Origin: Candidatus Sphingomonas colombiensis | GTDB lineage: Bacteria > Pseudomonadota > Alphaproteobacteria > Sphingomonadales > Sphingomonadaceae | Reading direction: 5' to 3' | NCBI GenBank assembly: GCA_029202845.1 | Contig: CP119315.1 | Span: 1,433,501 to 1,497,500 of the forward strand | DNA length: 64,000 nt | In this document: in pieces, positions 44,904 through 53,551 of the stretch | Numbering within the stretch: the stretch's first letter is position 1 | Layout: each line of letters begins with the position of its first letter | The notes under the pieces: generated by a model | What the model saw: the letters and a program-made list of their open reading frames with translations, nothing else | Database searches by the model: none | Told to the model about the DNA's origin: nothing | Made by a program: the position numbers and the translations under genes

Positions 44904-46082
44904 CTATTTGTCGAAACCGGACGGCGCGGGCGAGACGACAGTGGTGCCGCCATCCTTGATCTCCTGCACCTCCAGCGCGCGATCGGCCACGCCGTCGCGG
45001 CCGAAGCGGAACGCGCCGTCGATCCCGGCAAACCCCTCACCCGAGCGCAACCGCGCCTCCGGGAAGGGGGCGCCGATCCGCCAGTCGCGCGAGATCCGCA
45101 CCGTCAGCAGCACCGAATCATAGCCCAGACTCGACAGGCGATAGGGCGCAGTGCCGAAACGCGCGCGATATTTGGTGGCATATTGGCGATAGAGGCCGTT
45201 CGACACGCTGGCGAACCACGCGCCGTCCAGCCCGCCGCGCCCGGCGACGCCGGTGTCCGAGTTCCACAATTCGGTGCCGAGGATGCGCACCGACGGGCTC
45301 TGCTTGCGCACCAGCGGCGCGCCGGCGGTCGCCGCACCGCCGCTATCCGCGATCAGCACCGCATCGAACGGCGCATCCTTCGCCATCCGCCCGATCGCCG
45401 CGGCCATCGCCGTCCCCGAACGATCATAGGTTTGCAGCGAAACCACCTTGCCGCCGCCGCTCTCCACCGCGCGCAGGAAGGAGGTGGAGGCGCGCGTGCC
45501 ATAAAGCGAATTGGGGATCAGGCCGCCGAAATTGGTGACGCCCCGGCTGCGCGCATAGGAGACGACGCGATCGATCGATGCGCCCGGCGTATATCCCATC
45601 AGATACACGCCCTCGCCCGCCACCGAGACATCGTTGGAATAGGATAGCACCGGCACTTTCGCCGCGCGCGCGATCGGCGCGATCGCCCGCACGTCTTCCG
45701 CGAGCAGCGGGCCGAGGATGAGTTGCGCGCCATCGGCGATCGCGCGCCGCGCTGCGCCGGCGGCGCCGGTCGCGGTATCGTAACTGGTGATTCGCACCTT
45801 ATCGTTGCGCGAATCGAGCAGCGCGAGCTGGGTGGCGTTGGCGAGGCTCTTGCCCACGCCCGCATTGGTGCCGGTGAGCGGCACGAGCAGGGCGACACGG
45901 TTGCGCGCGGTATCGTGCGGCAGCCCGGCCTGCACCTCCGTCTCCGACACCGGCGGGGGTGCCTTTTGCACCGGCACCGGGGCGGGGCCGCGCGGCACCA
46001 CCGTTTGACACGCGCCGAGCAGCAGCGCGCCGGCAATCGCCGCCACGCGGAATATGCCGCGTGCCCGTTGCGGCATGGTCAT
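44904..46082 (-). CDS. Penicillin-binding protein activator (LpoA-like lipoprotein)
   Basis: A protein of about 392 residues with a lipoprotein signal (AAIAGALLLGACQ) and a periplasmic type-1 ligand-binding fold like the C-terminal domain of LpoA. Segments include NRVALLVPLTGTNAGVGKSLANATQLAL, LILGPLLAEDVRAIAP and VPVLSYSNDVSVAGEGVYLMG. In enterobacteria LpoA activates PBP1A; the family relation is clear and the role here is inferred. The start is uncertain: ATGs at 46094, 46082 and 46076 are in frame. The first overlaps the rsmI start codon on the other strand. Confidence 0.87.
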   Translation of the reverse strand: MTMPQRARGIFRVAAIAGALLLGACQTVVPRGPAPVPVQKAPPPVSETEVQAGLPHDTARNRVALLVPLTGTNAGVGKSLANATQLALLDSRNDKVRITSYDTATGAAGAARRAIADGAQLILGPLLAEDVRAIAPIARAAKVPVLSYSNDVSVAGEGVYLMGYTPGASIDRVVSYARSRGVTNFGGLIPNSLYGTRASTSFLRAVESGGGKVVSLQTYDRSGTAMAAAIGRMAKDAPFDAVLIADSGGAATAGAPLVRKQSPSVRILGTELWNSDTGVAGRGGLDGAWFASVSNGLYRQYATKYRARFGTAPYRLSSLGYDSVLLTVRISRDWRIGAPFPEARLRSGEGFAGIDGAFRFGRDGVADRALEVQEIKDGGTTVVSPAPSGFDK

Positions 46083-46092
46083 CGCTTCTGCC

Positions 46093-46935
46093 ATGAAACC
46101 CCTCGTGAATTCATTATCCCCCGGCCTCTACATCGTCGCGACCCCGATCGGCAATCTTGCTGACCTATCTCCGCGCGCCGCGGAGGTGCTGGCGCACGCC
46201 GACCTGATCGCGGTGGAGGATACACGGGTCACCGCGACGCTGCTGCGCCACATCGCGGCGAAGCGGCCGATGCAGGCCTATCACGATCACAATGCCGATG
46301 CGGTGCGCCCCGGCCTGATCGCGCGGATGGGGAGCGAGGTGATCGCGCTGGTCTCCGACGCGGGGACGCCGCTGATCTCCGATCCGGGATACAAACTGGT
46401 CCGCGATGCGCGCGCGGCCGGGCATCAGGTGGTGACGATTCCCGGCCCGTGCGCCGCGATCGCCGCGTTGACGCTGGCCGGGCTGCCGACCGATCGTTTC
46501 CTGTTCATGGGCTTCCTGCCCGCCAAGGCCGGTGCGCGCGCCACCACGATCGCGGAGGTGGCGGCGATCCGCGCGACATTGGTGTTCTACGAAAGCGGCC
46601 CGCGACTCGGGGCGGCGCTGGCCGCGCTGGCGGAAGGGCTGGGCGATCGCGAGGCGGCGGTGACGCGCGAGATTACCAAGAAGTTCGAGGAAGCGGTGAC
46701 CGGCACGCTCTCCACGCTCGCGGCGCGTTACGCCGATGCGCCACCCAAGGGCGAGATCGTCATCGTCGTCGGGCCGCCGGGCGAGGCGCCCCCGGCCAGC
46801 GCCGAGGATGCCGACGCCGCATTGGCGGAGGCGCTGACGCGCCTGCCGGTGTCCAAGGCGGCGGGGGAGGTGGCGAAGCGGCTCGGGCTCGATCGCCGTG
46901 CGCTCTATGCGCGGGCGATGGAGATCAAGGGGTGA
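46093..46935 (+). CDS. rsmI: 16S rRNA (cytidine1402-2'-O)-methyltransferase
   Basis: A 280-residue tetrapyrrole-methylase-fold enzyme that methylates C1402 of 16S rRNA. The motifs LYIVATPIGNLADLSPRA, LIAVEDTRVTATLL, VSDAGTPLISDPGYKLV and IPGPCAAIAALTLAGLPTDRFLFMGFLP are characteristic. It is divergent from the LpoA-like gene with overlapping start codons and coupled to yraN. This lpoA-rsmI-yraN-gshB arrangement is widespread in Proteobacteria. Confidence 0.95.
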   Translation: MKPLVNSLSPGLYIVATPIGNLADLSPRAAEVLAHADLIAVEDTRVTATLLRHIAAKRPMQAYHDHNADAVRPGLIARMGSEVIALVSDAGTPLISDPGYKLVRDARAAGHQVVTIPGPCAAIAALTLAGLPTDRFLFMGFLPAKAGARATTIAEVAAIRATLVFYESGPRLGAALAALAEGLGDREAAVTREITKKFEEAVTGTLSTLAARYADAPPKGEIVIVVGPPGEAPPASAEDADAALAEALTRLPVSKAAGEVAKRLGLDRRALYARAMEIKG

Positions 46936-47285
46936 GCGACAGGCGCGCCGCCGAAGCGGCGGGCCGGCGTGGCGAGCGGCTGGCGGCGTGGTGGCTCAGG
47001 CTGAAGGGCTGGAAGGTGGTGGCGCAGCGGGTGCGCACCCCGGCGGGAGAGGTCGATCTGGTGGCGAAACGCGCGGGCCTCGTCGCCTTCGTCGAGGTGA
47101 AGACGCGCGCGCGCGCCGCCGATCTCGACTTCGCGATCGACGCGCGGCGGCTGGCGCGGGTCGCGGCGGCGGCGGAGCTGCTGATGCCGGTCTATGCCAC
47201 CGAGGGCGAGGATATCCGCGTCGACGTGATCCTGCTCGCACCCGGAGAACGGCCGCGGCATATCGAGAATGCGTGGATCGGGTGA
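46932..47285 (+). CDS. yraN: YraN family nuclease-like protein (UPF0102)
   Basis: A 117-residue protein of the YraN/UPF0102 family with a restriction-endonuclease-like PD-(D/E)xK core: GEVDLVAKRAGLVAFVEVKTR. The GRRGERLAAWWLRLKGWKVVAQRVR N-terminus is the conserved helix. The start is GTG overlapping the rsmI stop (GTGA). A DNA-processing role such as Holliday-junction or competence-related cleavage is suggested in the family but not proven. Confidence 0.9.
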   Translation: MSDRRAAEAAGRRGERLAAWWLRLKGWKVVAQRVRTPAGEVDLVAKRAGLVAFVEVKTRARAADLDFAIDARRLARVAAAAELLMPVYATEGEDIRVDVILLAPGERPRHIENAWIG

Positions 47286-47292
47286 GGCGGCG

Positions 47293-48264
47293 TCAGCGCG
47301 CGGACAGGAGATCGCCTGCCCGCAATTTACCGTATTGAGCCGCGCGGCGAGCCAAAGCGTCCAGCCGCAGTGGCGGCGAATCGAACACGGCGATCGCGAA
47401 AGCCGCAACCGCCACGCCGGCGAGGAGATCGGCGACATAATGGCCGCCCATCGGTATCGCCGCCGCCAGCATCGTCAGGTTAAGCGCCGCGAACGGCCAG
47501 CGTAATCCGCGAATCCGCCAATATCCGCGCGCGAGCAGCACCGATGCCGCCGCGTGAAAGCTCGGGAAGGTGATCATGCCGCCAAGACAATCGTTGCCGA
47601 TCATCGTCAGCGATGGCGCGCGCAATTTCGCCAGCAGCCGAAGCTGGTCCGACGATACCGTCGCGCTCGTCGCCGATACGAGCGAGGCATTGACGTGATG
47701 AAAGGCATAGGCGCCGACGCCGGGATATAGCGCGAACACCATCGCGCAAATCATCAGCGACAAGGCCCACATGCCGATAAACCGCCAGCTTTCCTGCGGG
47801 CGTCGCGACCCGCAGAAAACGGCGATAAGCAAGAAGGGCTGCCACGCGAGGCTGTGATAGACCCATTCGCACAGTCGCGCCGTGATCGGATGCCGCGAGA
47901 ACCATAGCGCCAGCGCGGGCCAATCCAGCCACGGCGCGATGACCGCATCGGCCCGCGCAAGAAGCGCATCGACGAAAGGCTGCCCGTGCGTCGCGAGCAG
48001 CGCGATCTCCAGCAGGATCAGCAGGATGATCGTGAACAGCGCGGTCATCGCCAGGATAGCGCTCGCCAGCCTCGCATAGCCGCGTTTGAACAGGCACCAG
48101 GCCGCCGCCGCGACAAAGGCCAGAAAAGAAATCGTCGTCACAAGGTCGCCGGTGTCGAGCAGCAGGTTGCGCGAGCTGCACCCCCTTATCAGCGCGACGA
48201 TCAGCCCCAGCCCCATGATGCCGACCGCCAGGGCATGCTGTGCGGCGGGCGTTCGTGCGATCAT
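47293..48264 (-). CDS. PAP2-superfamily membrane phosphatase
   Basis: A 323-residue integral membrane protein of the PAP2/Aur1-Ipt1-like group. Five to six membrane helices are visible. Near the C-terminus PSFHAAASVLLARGYWRIRG (phosphatase motif 2) and MGGHYVADLLAGVAVAAF (motif 3) carry the catalytic histidines. It may dephosphorylate lipid pyrophosphates such as undecaprenyl pyrophosphate, or exchange inositol-phosphate head groups in sphingolipids, which sphingomonads possess. The data do not decide. It is convergent with yraN. Confidence 0.86.
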   Translation of the reverse strand: MIARTPAAQHALAVGIMGLGLIVALIRGCSSRNLLLDTGDLVTTISFLAFVAAAAWCLFKRGYARLASAILAMTALFTIILLILLEIALLATHGQPFVDALLARADAVIAPWLDWPALALWFSRHPITARLCEWVYHSLAWQPFLLIAVFCGSRRPQESWRFIGMWALSLMICAMVFALYPGVGAYAFHHVNASLVSATSATVSSDQLRLLAKLRAPSLTMIGNDCLGGMITFPSFHAAASVLLARGYWRIRGLRWPFAALNLTMLAAAIPMGGHYVADLLAGVAVAAFAIAVFDSPPLRLDALARRAAQYGKLRAGDLLSAR

Positions 48265-48411
48265 CCTTCCATTCCCTGCGCGGCAAGTGGTGCGCGTCGT
48301 TTATGGGAGGGGCGGCGTTGATATTGGGTTATCGATCCGCGCCGGCCCGTGACTCTCCGGGTTCTCGCACCTACAGCGCATGTCGCCGCGAACCATGATG
48401 GAAAACATCGC

Positions 48412-49362
48412 ATGACCCTCACCGTCGCCGTCCAGATGGACCCCATCGAAACGATCAACATCGCGGGCGATTCGAGTTTCGCGCTGATGCTCACCGCGCA
48501 GGCGCGCGGACATCGCGTGTTCCATTATGCGGCGAGCGATCTCAACTGGTCCGACGGGCATTTGTGGACACAGGCGCGCCCGGTGACGGTGCAGCGCGTC
48601 GTGGGCGATCATTTCCGCTTCGGTGATCCGGTGCGGCTCGATCTCGGCGACGAGGCGGACGTGGTGCTGATGCGGCAGGATCCGCCGTTCGACCTCGGCT
48701 ATATCACCGCGACGCATCTGCTTGAGCGAATCGCCGACCGCACGTTGGTCGTCAACGATCCGGCCAGCGTGCGCAACGCGCCGGAAAAGGTGTTCGTGCT
48801 CGATTATGCGCGGTTCATGCCGCCGACGCTGGTGACGCGCAGCCTTGATGAGGCGCGGGCGTTCCTGAAGCAGCATGGCGCGATCGTGGTGAAGCCGCTC
48901 CACGGCAATGGCGGCAAGGCGATCTTCCGCGTCGGGCCGGAGGGAGAGAATCTCTCCGCGCTGATCGAGGTGTTCAACACCGCCTATCGCGAACCGCATA
49001 TGATTCAGGCGTTCCTGCCCGACGTGGCGAAGGGCGATAAGCGCATCGTGCTGGTCGATGGCGAGATCGCCGGCGCCATCAACCGCCTGCCCAGCGAAGG
49101 CGAGTTCCGCAGCAACCTCGCGGTGGGCGGCTCGGCCGAAAAGACCCAACTGACCGAGCGCGAGCGCGAGATCTGCGCCGCGCTGGCGCCGGAGCTGAAG
49201 CGGCGCGGGCTGATCTTCGTCGGCATCGATGTGATCGGCGGCGAATGGCTGACCGAGATCAACGTCACCTCACCGACCGGGATCGTCGCGATCGAGCGGT
49301 TCGACGGGACGGATGTGAGCGCGATGATCTGGGACGCGATCGAGCGCAGGCTGGCTCGCTAA
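48412..49362 (+). CDS. gshB: Glutathione synthetase
   Basis: A 316-residue ATP-grasp enzyme joining gamma-glutamylcysteine and glycine. MTLTVAVQMDPIETINIAGDSSFALMLTAQARGH is the family start. KPLHGNGGKAIFRV carries the ATP-binding lysine loop, and GLIFVGIDVIGGEWLTEINVTSPTG has the metal and substrate-binding residues. It has the usual place after rsmI-yraN, although a PAP2 gene is interposed on the opposite strand. Confidence 0.96.
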   Translation: MTLTVAVQMDPIETINIAGDSSFALMLTAQARGHRVFHYAASDLNWSDGHLWTQARPVTVQRVVGDHFRFGDPVRLDLGDEADVVLMRQDPPFDLGYITATHLLERIADRTLVVNDPASVRNAPEKVFVLDYARFMPPTLVTRSLDEARAFLKQHGAIVVKPLHGNGGKAIFRVGPEGENLSALIEVFNTAYREPHMIQAFLPDVAKGDKRIVLVDGEIAGAINRLPSEGEFRSNLAVGGSAEKTQLTEREREICAALAPELKRRGLIFVGIDVIGGEWLTEINVTSPTGIVAIERFDGTDVSAMIWDAIERRLAR

Positions 49363-49402
49363 AGGGTTAGCCGCTCGGAAAAGATGCGCCGCGCGGCCAT
49401 TG

Positions 49403-50128
49403 TCACGCGATGCCGAATTCCGCCGGGGTGAAGCGCCATGCCTCGTCGCTCATCTCGCGCGTCGCCAGCAGGCCGTCACTCGTCGCGAGGAAGGCCCAGC
49501 TCGAATGCGGGCGGGGCGGCGGGATAAGGGCGGCCGGGTCGAGCACCGCCACATTGACGCCGCCCGCGCGCCGCGCTGAGGGCGTGCGGATCGCGGCGAC
49601 GCCGGCAAGCCGTGCCACGGCCGCCAACGCCTGTGTCGGCGCATAATCGCTTGGATGGGTCCAGCGGCCGGGTGGATCGGCGAAGGGCGAAGCGGTGAGG
49701 TCGATCGCGCGCTCCGCCCTCGCCAACACCGTGAAGGCCGACATCGGCGTCGGCGTGCGCGGTCGCACGAAGCCCGGCGAACGTGAGAAACCGATCAGCC
49801 GCCAATAGGCCGTCTCGGCGACCGCCGTCGCGATATCCTCCGCCGCGTAGAAAATCCCCGGTAGAACATCCGCCGCGCGGAACCGCGATGGGCGCCCCAG
49901 CCCGTAACGGAACGGCGAGGCGAGCAGCCATGGGAGCCCTCGCGCCGCTTCTGGAAGGGGGGGCTTCACCTCATCGGCAAGCGCCTCCAACAGATGCTGA
50001 TCGGCCGCATTGGCGGCGAGGCGGTTGGTCGAAATGCGGTGCTGCGCCTCGACGATACGGATCACACGGTTGCGATACGGATGTGCTTCGGCCGCGAGCA
50101 TCGCGGCATCGGGTGGCGCAAGCGTCAT
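49403..50128 (-). CDS. RES-domain toxin (NAD+ phosphorylase)
   Basis: A protein of about 241 residues of the RES family, which depletes NAD+ by phosphorolysis when not neutralised. The R-E-S pattern is visible as RVIRIVEAQHRIS, then RFRAADVLPGIFYAAEDIATAVAETAYWR (Tyr and Glu), then NVAVLDPAALIPP near the C-terminus. It follows a MbcA-type antitoxin gene on the same strand. The start at MTLAPPD leaves about 160 bases from the antitoxin stop, longer than the usual overlap; the open frame continues upstream to 50269, so a longer form is possible. Confidence 0.82.
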   Translation of the reverse strand: MTLAPPDAAMLAAEAHPYRNRVIRIVEAQHRISTNRLAANAADQHLLEALADEVKPPLPEAARGLPWLLASPFRYGLGRPSRFRAADVLPGIFYAAEDIATAVAETAYWRLIGFSRSPGFVRPRTPTPMSAFTVLARAERAIDLTASPFADPPGRWTHPSDYAPTQALAAVARLAGVAAIRTPSARRAGGVNVAVLDPAALIPPPRPHSSWAFLATSDGLLATREMSDEAWRFTPAEFGIA

Positions 50129-50287
50129 GCCGGGCAGGGGGCGTGTGGACCGCGCGACAGGCAATGCCGGCGACGCGGAAACGGCGCCTTTACGTGCTTT
50201 CGGCGCGCGCCTGACACAAGCGGGCCGCGTTCCGGTGCGCGGAAACCCACCATCTTCGCCGGCTCGCACCGCATTCGCACGCTCACC

Positions 50288-50668
50288 TCACACCCGCGCG
50301 CGCAGGGCGTCGACATAATCCCCGGTGCGCAACAGCCCGCGCACGGTCGCGATCAATTCGAGCGGCGCCGCGCCGAGATCGACATTGGGCGTGGCCAGCC
50401 ACGAACGCACCGCGATATCGTCCTGCCCGAGCCAGCTATCGAGCGAGCGAAACAGCCGGAGCAGATGCTGCGCAAGCTCGAACGGCTTGCTGCCGGGTTC
50501 GAGCCGGTAACTGCCGCTGCGCAAGCGCGAAACGGTTGGCCCGGAAAGCCCGAGCACCGCGCCGAGTCGTGCGTTCGACAATTGCCAGAATTCCGCGATC
50601 CGCGTGATTGCCTCGCTCAGCACGCGTGGTGCGTCGGGGATGTGCGCGGCGTTTGTGACGGCGGCCAT
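50288..50668 (-). CDS. Xre/MbcA/ParS-type antitoxin
   Basis: A 126-residue antitoxin. The N-terminal helix-turn-helix RLGAVLGLSGPTVSRLRSG (about residues 34-52) binds DNA, and the C-terminal MbcA/ParS-like domain (ELAQHLLRLFRSLDSWLGQDDIAVRSWLATPN) contacts the RES toxin. A GGAG site lies seven bases upstream of the ATG. Upstream is an AT-rich promoter with an inverted repeat. Together with the RES gene it forms a type II toxin-antitoxin module, probably autoregulated. Confidence 0.86.
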   Translation of the reverse strand: MAAVTNAAHIPDAPRVLSEAITRIAEFWQLSNARLGAVLGLSGPTVSRLRSGSYRLEPGSKPFELAQHLLRLFRSLDSWLGQDDIAVRSWLATPNVDLGAAPLELIATVRGLLRTGDYVDALRARV

Positions 50669-50679
50669 GTTTCGCTCCT

Positions 50680-50715
50680 ATGAACGATATATAGCATATT
50701 CATTCATAAGAACAA
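50680..50715 (-). promoter_or_regulatory. Antitoxin promoter and inverted-repeat operator
   Basis: On the minus strand TTGTTC, a 16-base spacer and TATATA form a plausible -35/-10 pair. An inverted repeat ATGAATG/CGTTCAT (50701-50707 and 50680-50686) flanks the -10. In type II modules such repeats bind the antitoxin. The region is markedly AT-rich against its GC-rich surroundings. Confidence 0.55.
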
Positions 50716-51027
50716 TGGCGTGTCGTTGCGATATGTGTCGCCATCCGCGGAGATCGCGGCATGAAATGAAACGATCCTGGTGAAGACATGAGGCGACGGC
50801 ATGACCAGCAAAGGGGCGCGCCGGTCGACCGCATTTCCTCGCAGCCGCGAGCGGGGAACCGCTCGGCCGCGACGCGGCGCCAGCCATCGTCGCCGCGCGC
50901 GTCGGCGCGGCATTTTTCCTGAGCGATGTCGTGATGCCGGCAGGCGCGCGTGGCGATCGCTCGCCACGCGCGCAGCCACCTCGCGCGCTTCCTTAACCCC
51001 CGCGCGAGGCCTAATGCGCGCCAGCGA
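50716..51027. other. Gene-free interval of 312 bases
   Basis: I find no credible gene on either strand; the short open frames are arginine-rich antisense frames of GC-rich sequence. The interval contains a seven-base hairpin with a GGAA loop (50848-50865) and the strong twelve-base hairpin listed separately, plus the toxin-antitoxin promoter edge. Confidence 0.6.
50945..50972. terminator. Hairpin downstream of the PEP-CTERM gene
   Basis: Perfect twelve-base arms CGCGCGTGGCGA/TCGCCACGCGCG with a TCGC loop, 55 bases after the PEP-CTERM stop. There is no T-run on either side, so it is a probable but unproven transcript end. Confidence 0.5.
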
Positions 51028-51651
51028 TCAGGCGGTGGTGTAGCGCACCGTCTGACGCGTGGCCTTGCGTCGCATCCCCATGGCCACAGCGCCGAAGCCA
51101 AGGATCATCAGCGCCCAGGTCGCCGGTTCGGGAACCGCCGCGACATTCACCGAGAAGGATCCGATGTTGTTCGACCATTGATAGCCGTCAACCGTCGCCA
51201 GATAGAGCGTCGTCGCCCCGGTCGGCACGAGGAAGCTGCCACCCGTGCCGATCAGGAACGCGTCATTCATGCCGAGATTGTTGAACACCCCGATCAGCCC
51301 GTTGAGCGGCAGATTGGAATAGCCGTTGACGATTTCCGTGAAGCCGTTGGCGGTGACGCCAGACGATGCGATGCCGCCCGCGCCGTCCGGGCCGGACAGC
51401 GTGCAGCCGGGGCAATTGCTTACCTGACCCGTCGCGCTGATCGACAGCGTCTGGCCACCGGTGACCGCCACGCCGATCGGCGAATTGGCGGCGGCTGTAT
51501 CCGTAAAGCCGTTCATATCGACGCTATTGCCGCCCGACGCGCCGGCGAGGAACGGGTTGGACGTGCCGGGAACGACATAAGTCGCCGCGTTCGCAGCTCC
51601 CGCCAGGCTTATCGTGCCCGCCGCTGCTATAGCCAGTGCCTTGAGTTTCAT
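51028..51651 (-). CDS. PEPxxWA-CTERM sorting domain protein
   Basis: A 207-residue secreted protein with a signal peptide (MKLKALAIAAAGTISLAGAANA) and a C-terminal sorting signal VPEPATWALMILGFG followed by a hydrophobic helix and basic tail (MRRK). This is the PEPxxWA variant processed by an exosortase-like enzyme. The middle is glycine/asparagine-rich without a catalytic motif; VSNCPGCTLSG holds two cysteines. An ideal GGAGG site six bases upstream fixes the start. No exosortase gene is in the window, so processing depends on one elsewhere. Confidence 0.88.
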   Translation of the reverse strand: MKLKALAIAAAGTISLAGAANAATYVVPGTSNPFLAGASGGNSVDMNGFTDTAAANSPIGVAVTGGQTLSISATGQVSNCPGCTLSGPDGAGGIASSGVTANGFTEIVNGYSNLPLNGLIGVFNNLGMNDAFLIGTGGSFLVPTGATTLYLATVDGYQWSNNIGSFSVNVAAVPEPATWALMILGFGAVAMGMRRKATRQTVRYTTA

Positions 51652-51859
51652 AAGAACCTCCGCATGTGTCGATCGATGACGGCGCTCCCAATCGCCGCGG
51701 TGAGATCGGTTGAAAGGGTATTCACACGCGCCGGCACCCGTCAATTCCGCGCATTCGTCGAACGCGGCGCATGCGCTCCTTTTCGGGACAGTCCGCCGCC
51801 GCGGTGAGATGAAGCATGAGGTGTCGAGGGTGGAAGTGGCCGGGAAATAGCCCTTTTCG

Positions 51860-52147
51860 TGTCACGCCAATGTCACAGGGATTGCCCTACTCGACATGTT
51901 CCTTGCCACGCAGCGCGTGCACGACCGGCGCGGCGGGGGCATCGGCGAGTTGCACCACCGCGTCATGCGCGCCGGCACGGCCGCTGCCGCACAGCACCGT
52001 GACGGCGGGATCGCTCCGGAGCAGCCCGGCGAGCCGATCGAGATCGGCATCGGCCGGTAATGGTCGCGGCGCTTCCGGCATCGGCCAGCGTCGCAGCGGG
52101 AAGATCCGCGACATTCTGTTTCGGCGCGCCGCGTCTCCGGTCAGCAA
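51860..52147 (-). pseudogene. Remnant of a thiamine-pyrophosphate oxidase (PoxB-type)
   Basis: An open frame of 86 codons resembles the middle domain of pyruvate oxidase/ubiquinone-dependent pyruvate dehydrogenase: ADADLDRLAGLLRSDPAVTVLCGSG, AGAHDAVVQLADAPAAPVVHALRGKEHVE. After GKEHVE a TAG stop interrupts, but the reading continues as GNPCDIGVT, matching the family's EYDNPYDVGMTG pattern with changes. The whole enzyme is about 570 residues, so only a fifth remains, decayed at both ends. It is a pseudogene fragment, not a functional small protein. Confidence 0.75.
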
Positions 52148-52255
52148 TCGGCCCCGGCGGAAACCAAACGACCGTTTCGGGATACTCGATCCACGCGAGC
52201 GAATGACGAAAATGGCGCGTCTGGGGCGGGGGCGGCGCGCCGGGCGATGCCGAGG

Positions 52256-53314
52256 CTATTGCAGCGGCCCCCGATAAATCCCTTCGCTGTCGAGCGCATC
52301 GACGAGCAGGGTGGGGTCGATCTCCGCCCGGTGCAGCGGCGGCCGCGAGAAGCGCGCGCGATAATCCGCCGGGGCCACGCCCATGCGACGCACAAACGTC
52401 CGGCGCATGCGCTCATAATTGGCGAAACCGGCTTTCCACGCGATTTGATCGACGCGTTGCGCCGTCCGCTCGAGCAGGCGCTTGGCGATTTCCAGCCTGA
52501 TCGTCTCCACCCATTCGGCGGGCGATTTGCCCGTCGCGCTTTCGAAGGCGCGATAGAAGCTGCGCAGGCTCATGTGCGCGCGATCGGCCAAGGCTTCCGC
52601 CCGCAGGTCATCGCCGGGATGCTCGATGATCCAGCGCAGCAGCGGCGCGATCGGCCCTTCCACCGTCTGGCTCACCAGTTCCTTGCTGAATTGCGACTGG
52701 CCGCCCGAACGCTGCAGAAAAACGACGAGGTTGCGCGCGACGATCAGGGCGAGCTCGCGGCCGTGGTCTTCCTCCACCATCGCCAGCGCCATATCGATCC
52801 CGGCGGTCATCCCGGCCGATGTCCATACGCCGCGATCCTCGACGAAGATCGAATCGCGGTCGACGTCGACCGCGGGGTATCCGGCCTGAAGCGCATCGCA
52901 ATTCATCCAGTGGGTCGCCGCCCTGCGCCCGTCGAGAAGGCCGGCTTCGGCCAAGGCGAAGGCGCCCATGCACACCGATGAGACCCGCCGGGCTCTGCGA
53001 TGATTTCGTTGCAGCCAGCCGATGACGCGCGGATCGCGGCACGCGGGATCGAGGCCGCCGACAACGATGATCGTGTCATATTCATCGGTCGCCAGCTCCC
53101 GCATCGCCAGCGTCTCGACTCGAATTTCCTGCAGCGTGCGCGTGAGGCCGCCATCGGGTGAGAACAGATCGACGCGATAGAGGTGTCTGTCGGCCGCTCC
53201 CAGGTGCACAAGAAAGCGCGCCGCGCTGTGAAAAACCTTATCCGGGCCAGCGATATCAAGCAGATCCGCGTCATCGAACGCGATCATGGCGATCCGCTTC
53301 ACGATGGCGTCCAT
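52256..53314 (-). CDS. GlxA-family transcriptional regulator (DJ-1/PfpI plus AraC)
   Basis: A 352-residue regulator. Its N-terminal DJ-1/PfpI-like domain (IAMIAFDDADLLDIAGPDKVFHSAARF, YDTIIVVGGLDPACRD, RVSSVCMGAFALAEAGLLDGRRAATHW) has the nucleophile-elbow cysteine VCMGAF. The C-terminal AraC domain (DLRAEALADRAHMSLRSFYRAFESATGKSPAEWV) binds DNA. The start at MDAIVKRIAM gives a compact N-terminus; an upstream GTG/ATG extension of 14 codons is in frame. Its regulon is unknown; the nearby poxB remnant could be a lost target. Confidence 0.9.
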   Translation of the reverse strand: MDAIVKRIAMIAFDDADLLDIAGPDKVFHSAARFLVHLGAADRHLYRVDLFSPDGGLTRTLQEIRVETLAMRELATDEYDTIIVVGGLDPACRDPRVIGWLQRNHRRARRVSSVCMGAFALAEAGLLDGRRAATHWMNCDALQAGYPAVDVDRDSIFVEDRGVWTSAGMTAGIDMALAMVEEDHGRELALIVARNLVVFLQRSGGQSQFSKELVSQTVEGPIAPLLRWIIEHPGDDLRAEALADRAHMSLRSFYRAFESATGKSPAEWVETIRLEIAKRLLERTAQRVDQIAWKAGFANYERMRRTFVRRMGVAPADYRARFSRPPLHRAEIDPTLLVDALDSEGIYRGPLQ

Positions 53315-53507
53315 GATGTGCCCTCCAATCGTGAGATGGCACATAGCAAGCGCCATCGGTGGCAGTTAACCATCACGCATTCTGGCGCAAATGACAAACT
53401 GCCCTCGATATGTGCCGGGTGGGTCGCGCAATTGCGGATGGGCAAAATCCGCCGGAATTTGGTCGCAATGACGTGTGCTTCTGTCGTATGCGCAATTACG
53501 ACAAGAC

Positions 53508-53534
53508 GTGGCGACGCGCGTTACGCGTCGCCAC
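53508..53534 (-). terminator. Hairpin downstream of the UrcA gene
   Basis: Perfect eleven-base arms GTGGCGACGCG/CGCGTCGCCAC with a five-base loop, 17 bases after the urcA stop, followed on the minus strand by GTCTTGTCGT. It is probably the terminator of urcA. Confidence 0.6.
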
Positions 53535-53551
53535 CCCGCGACCCAGCCGGT

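Noticed and set aside
53366..53373. TTAACCAT as a CtrA half-site upstream of the GlxA-type regulator
   Set aside because: A single half-site without partner; such eight-mers occur by chance.
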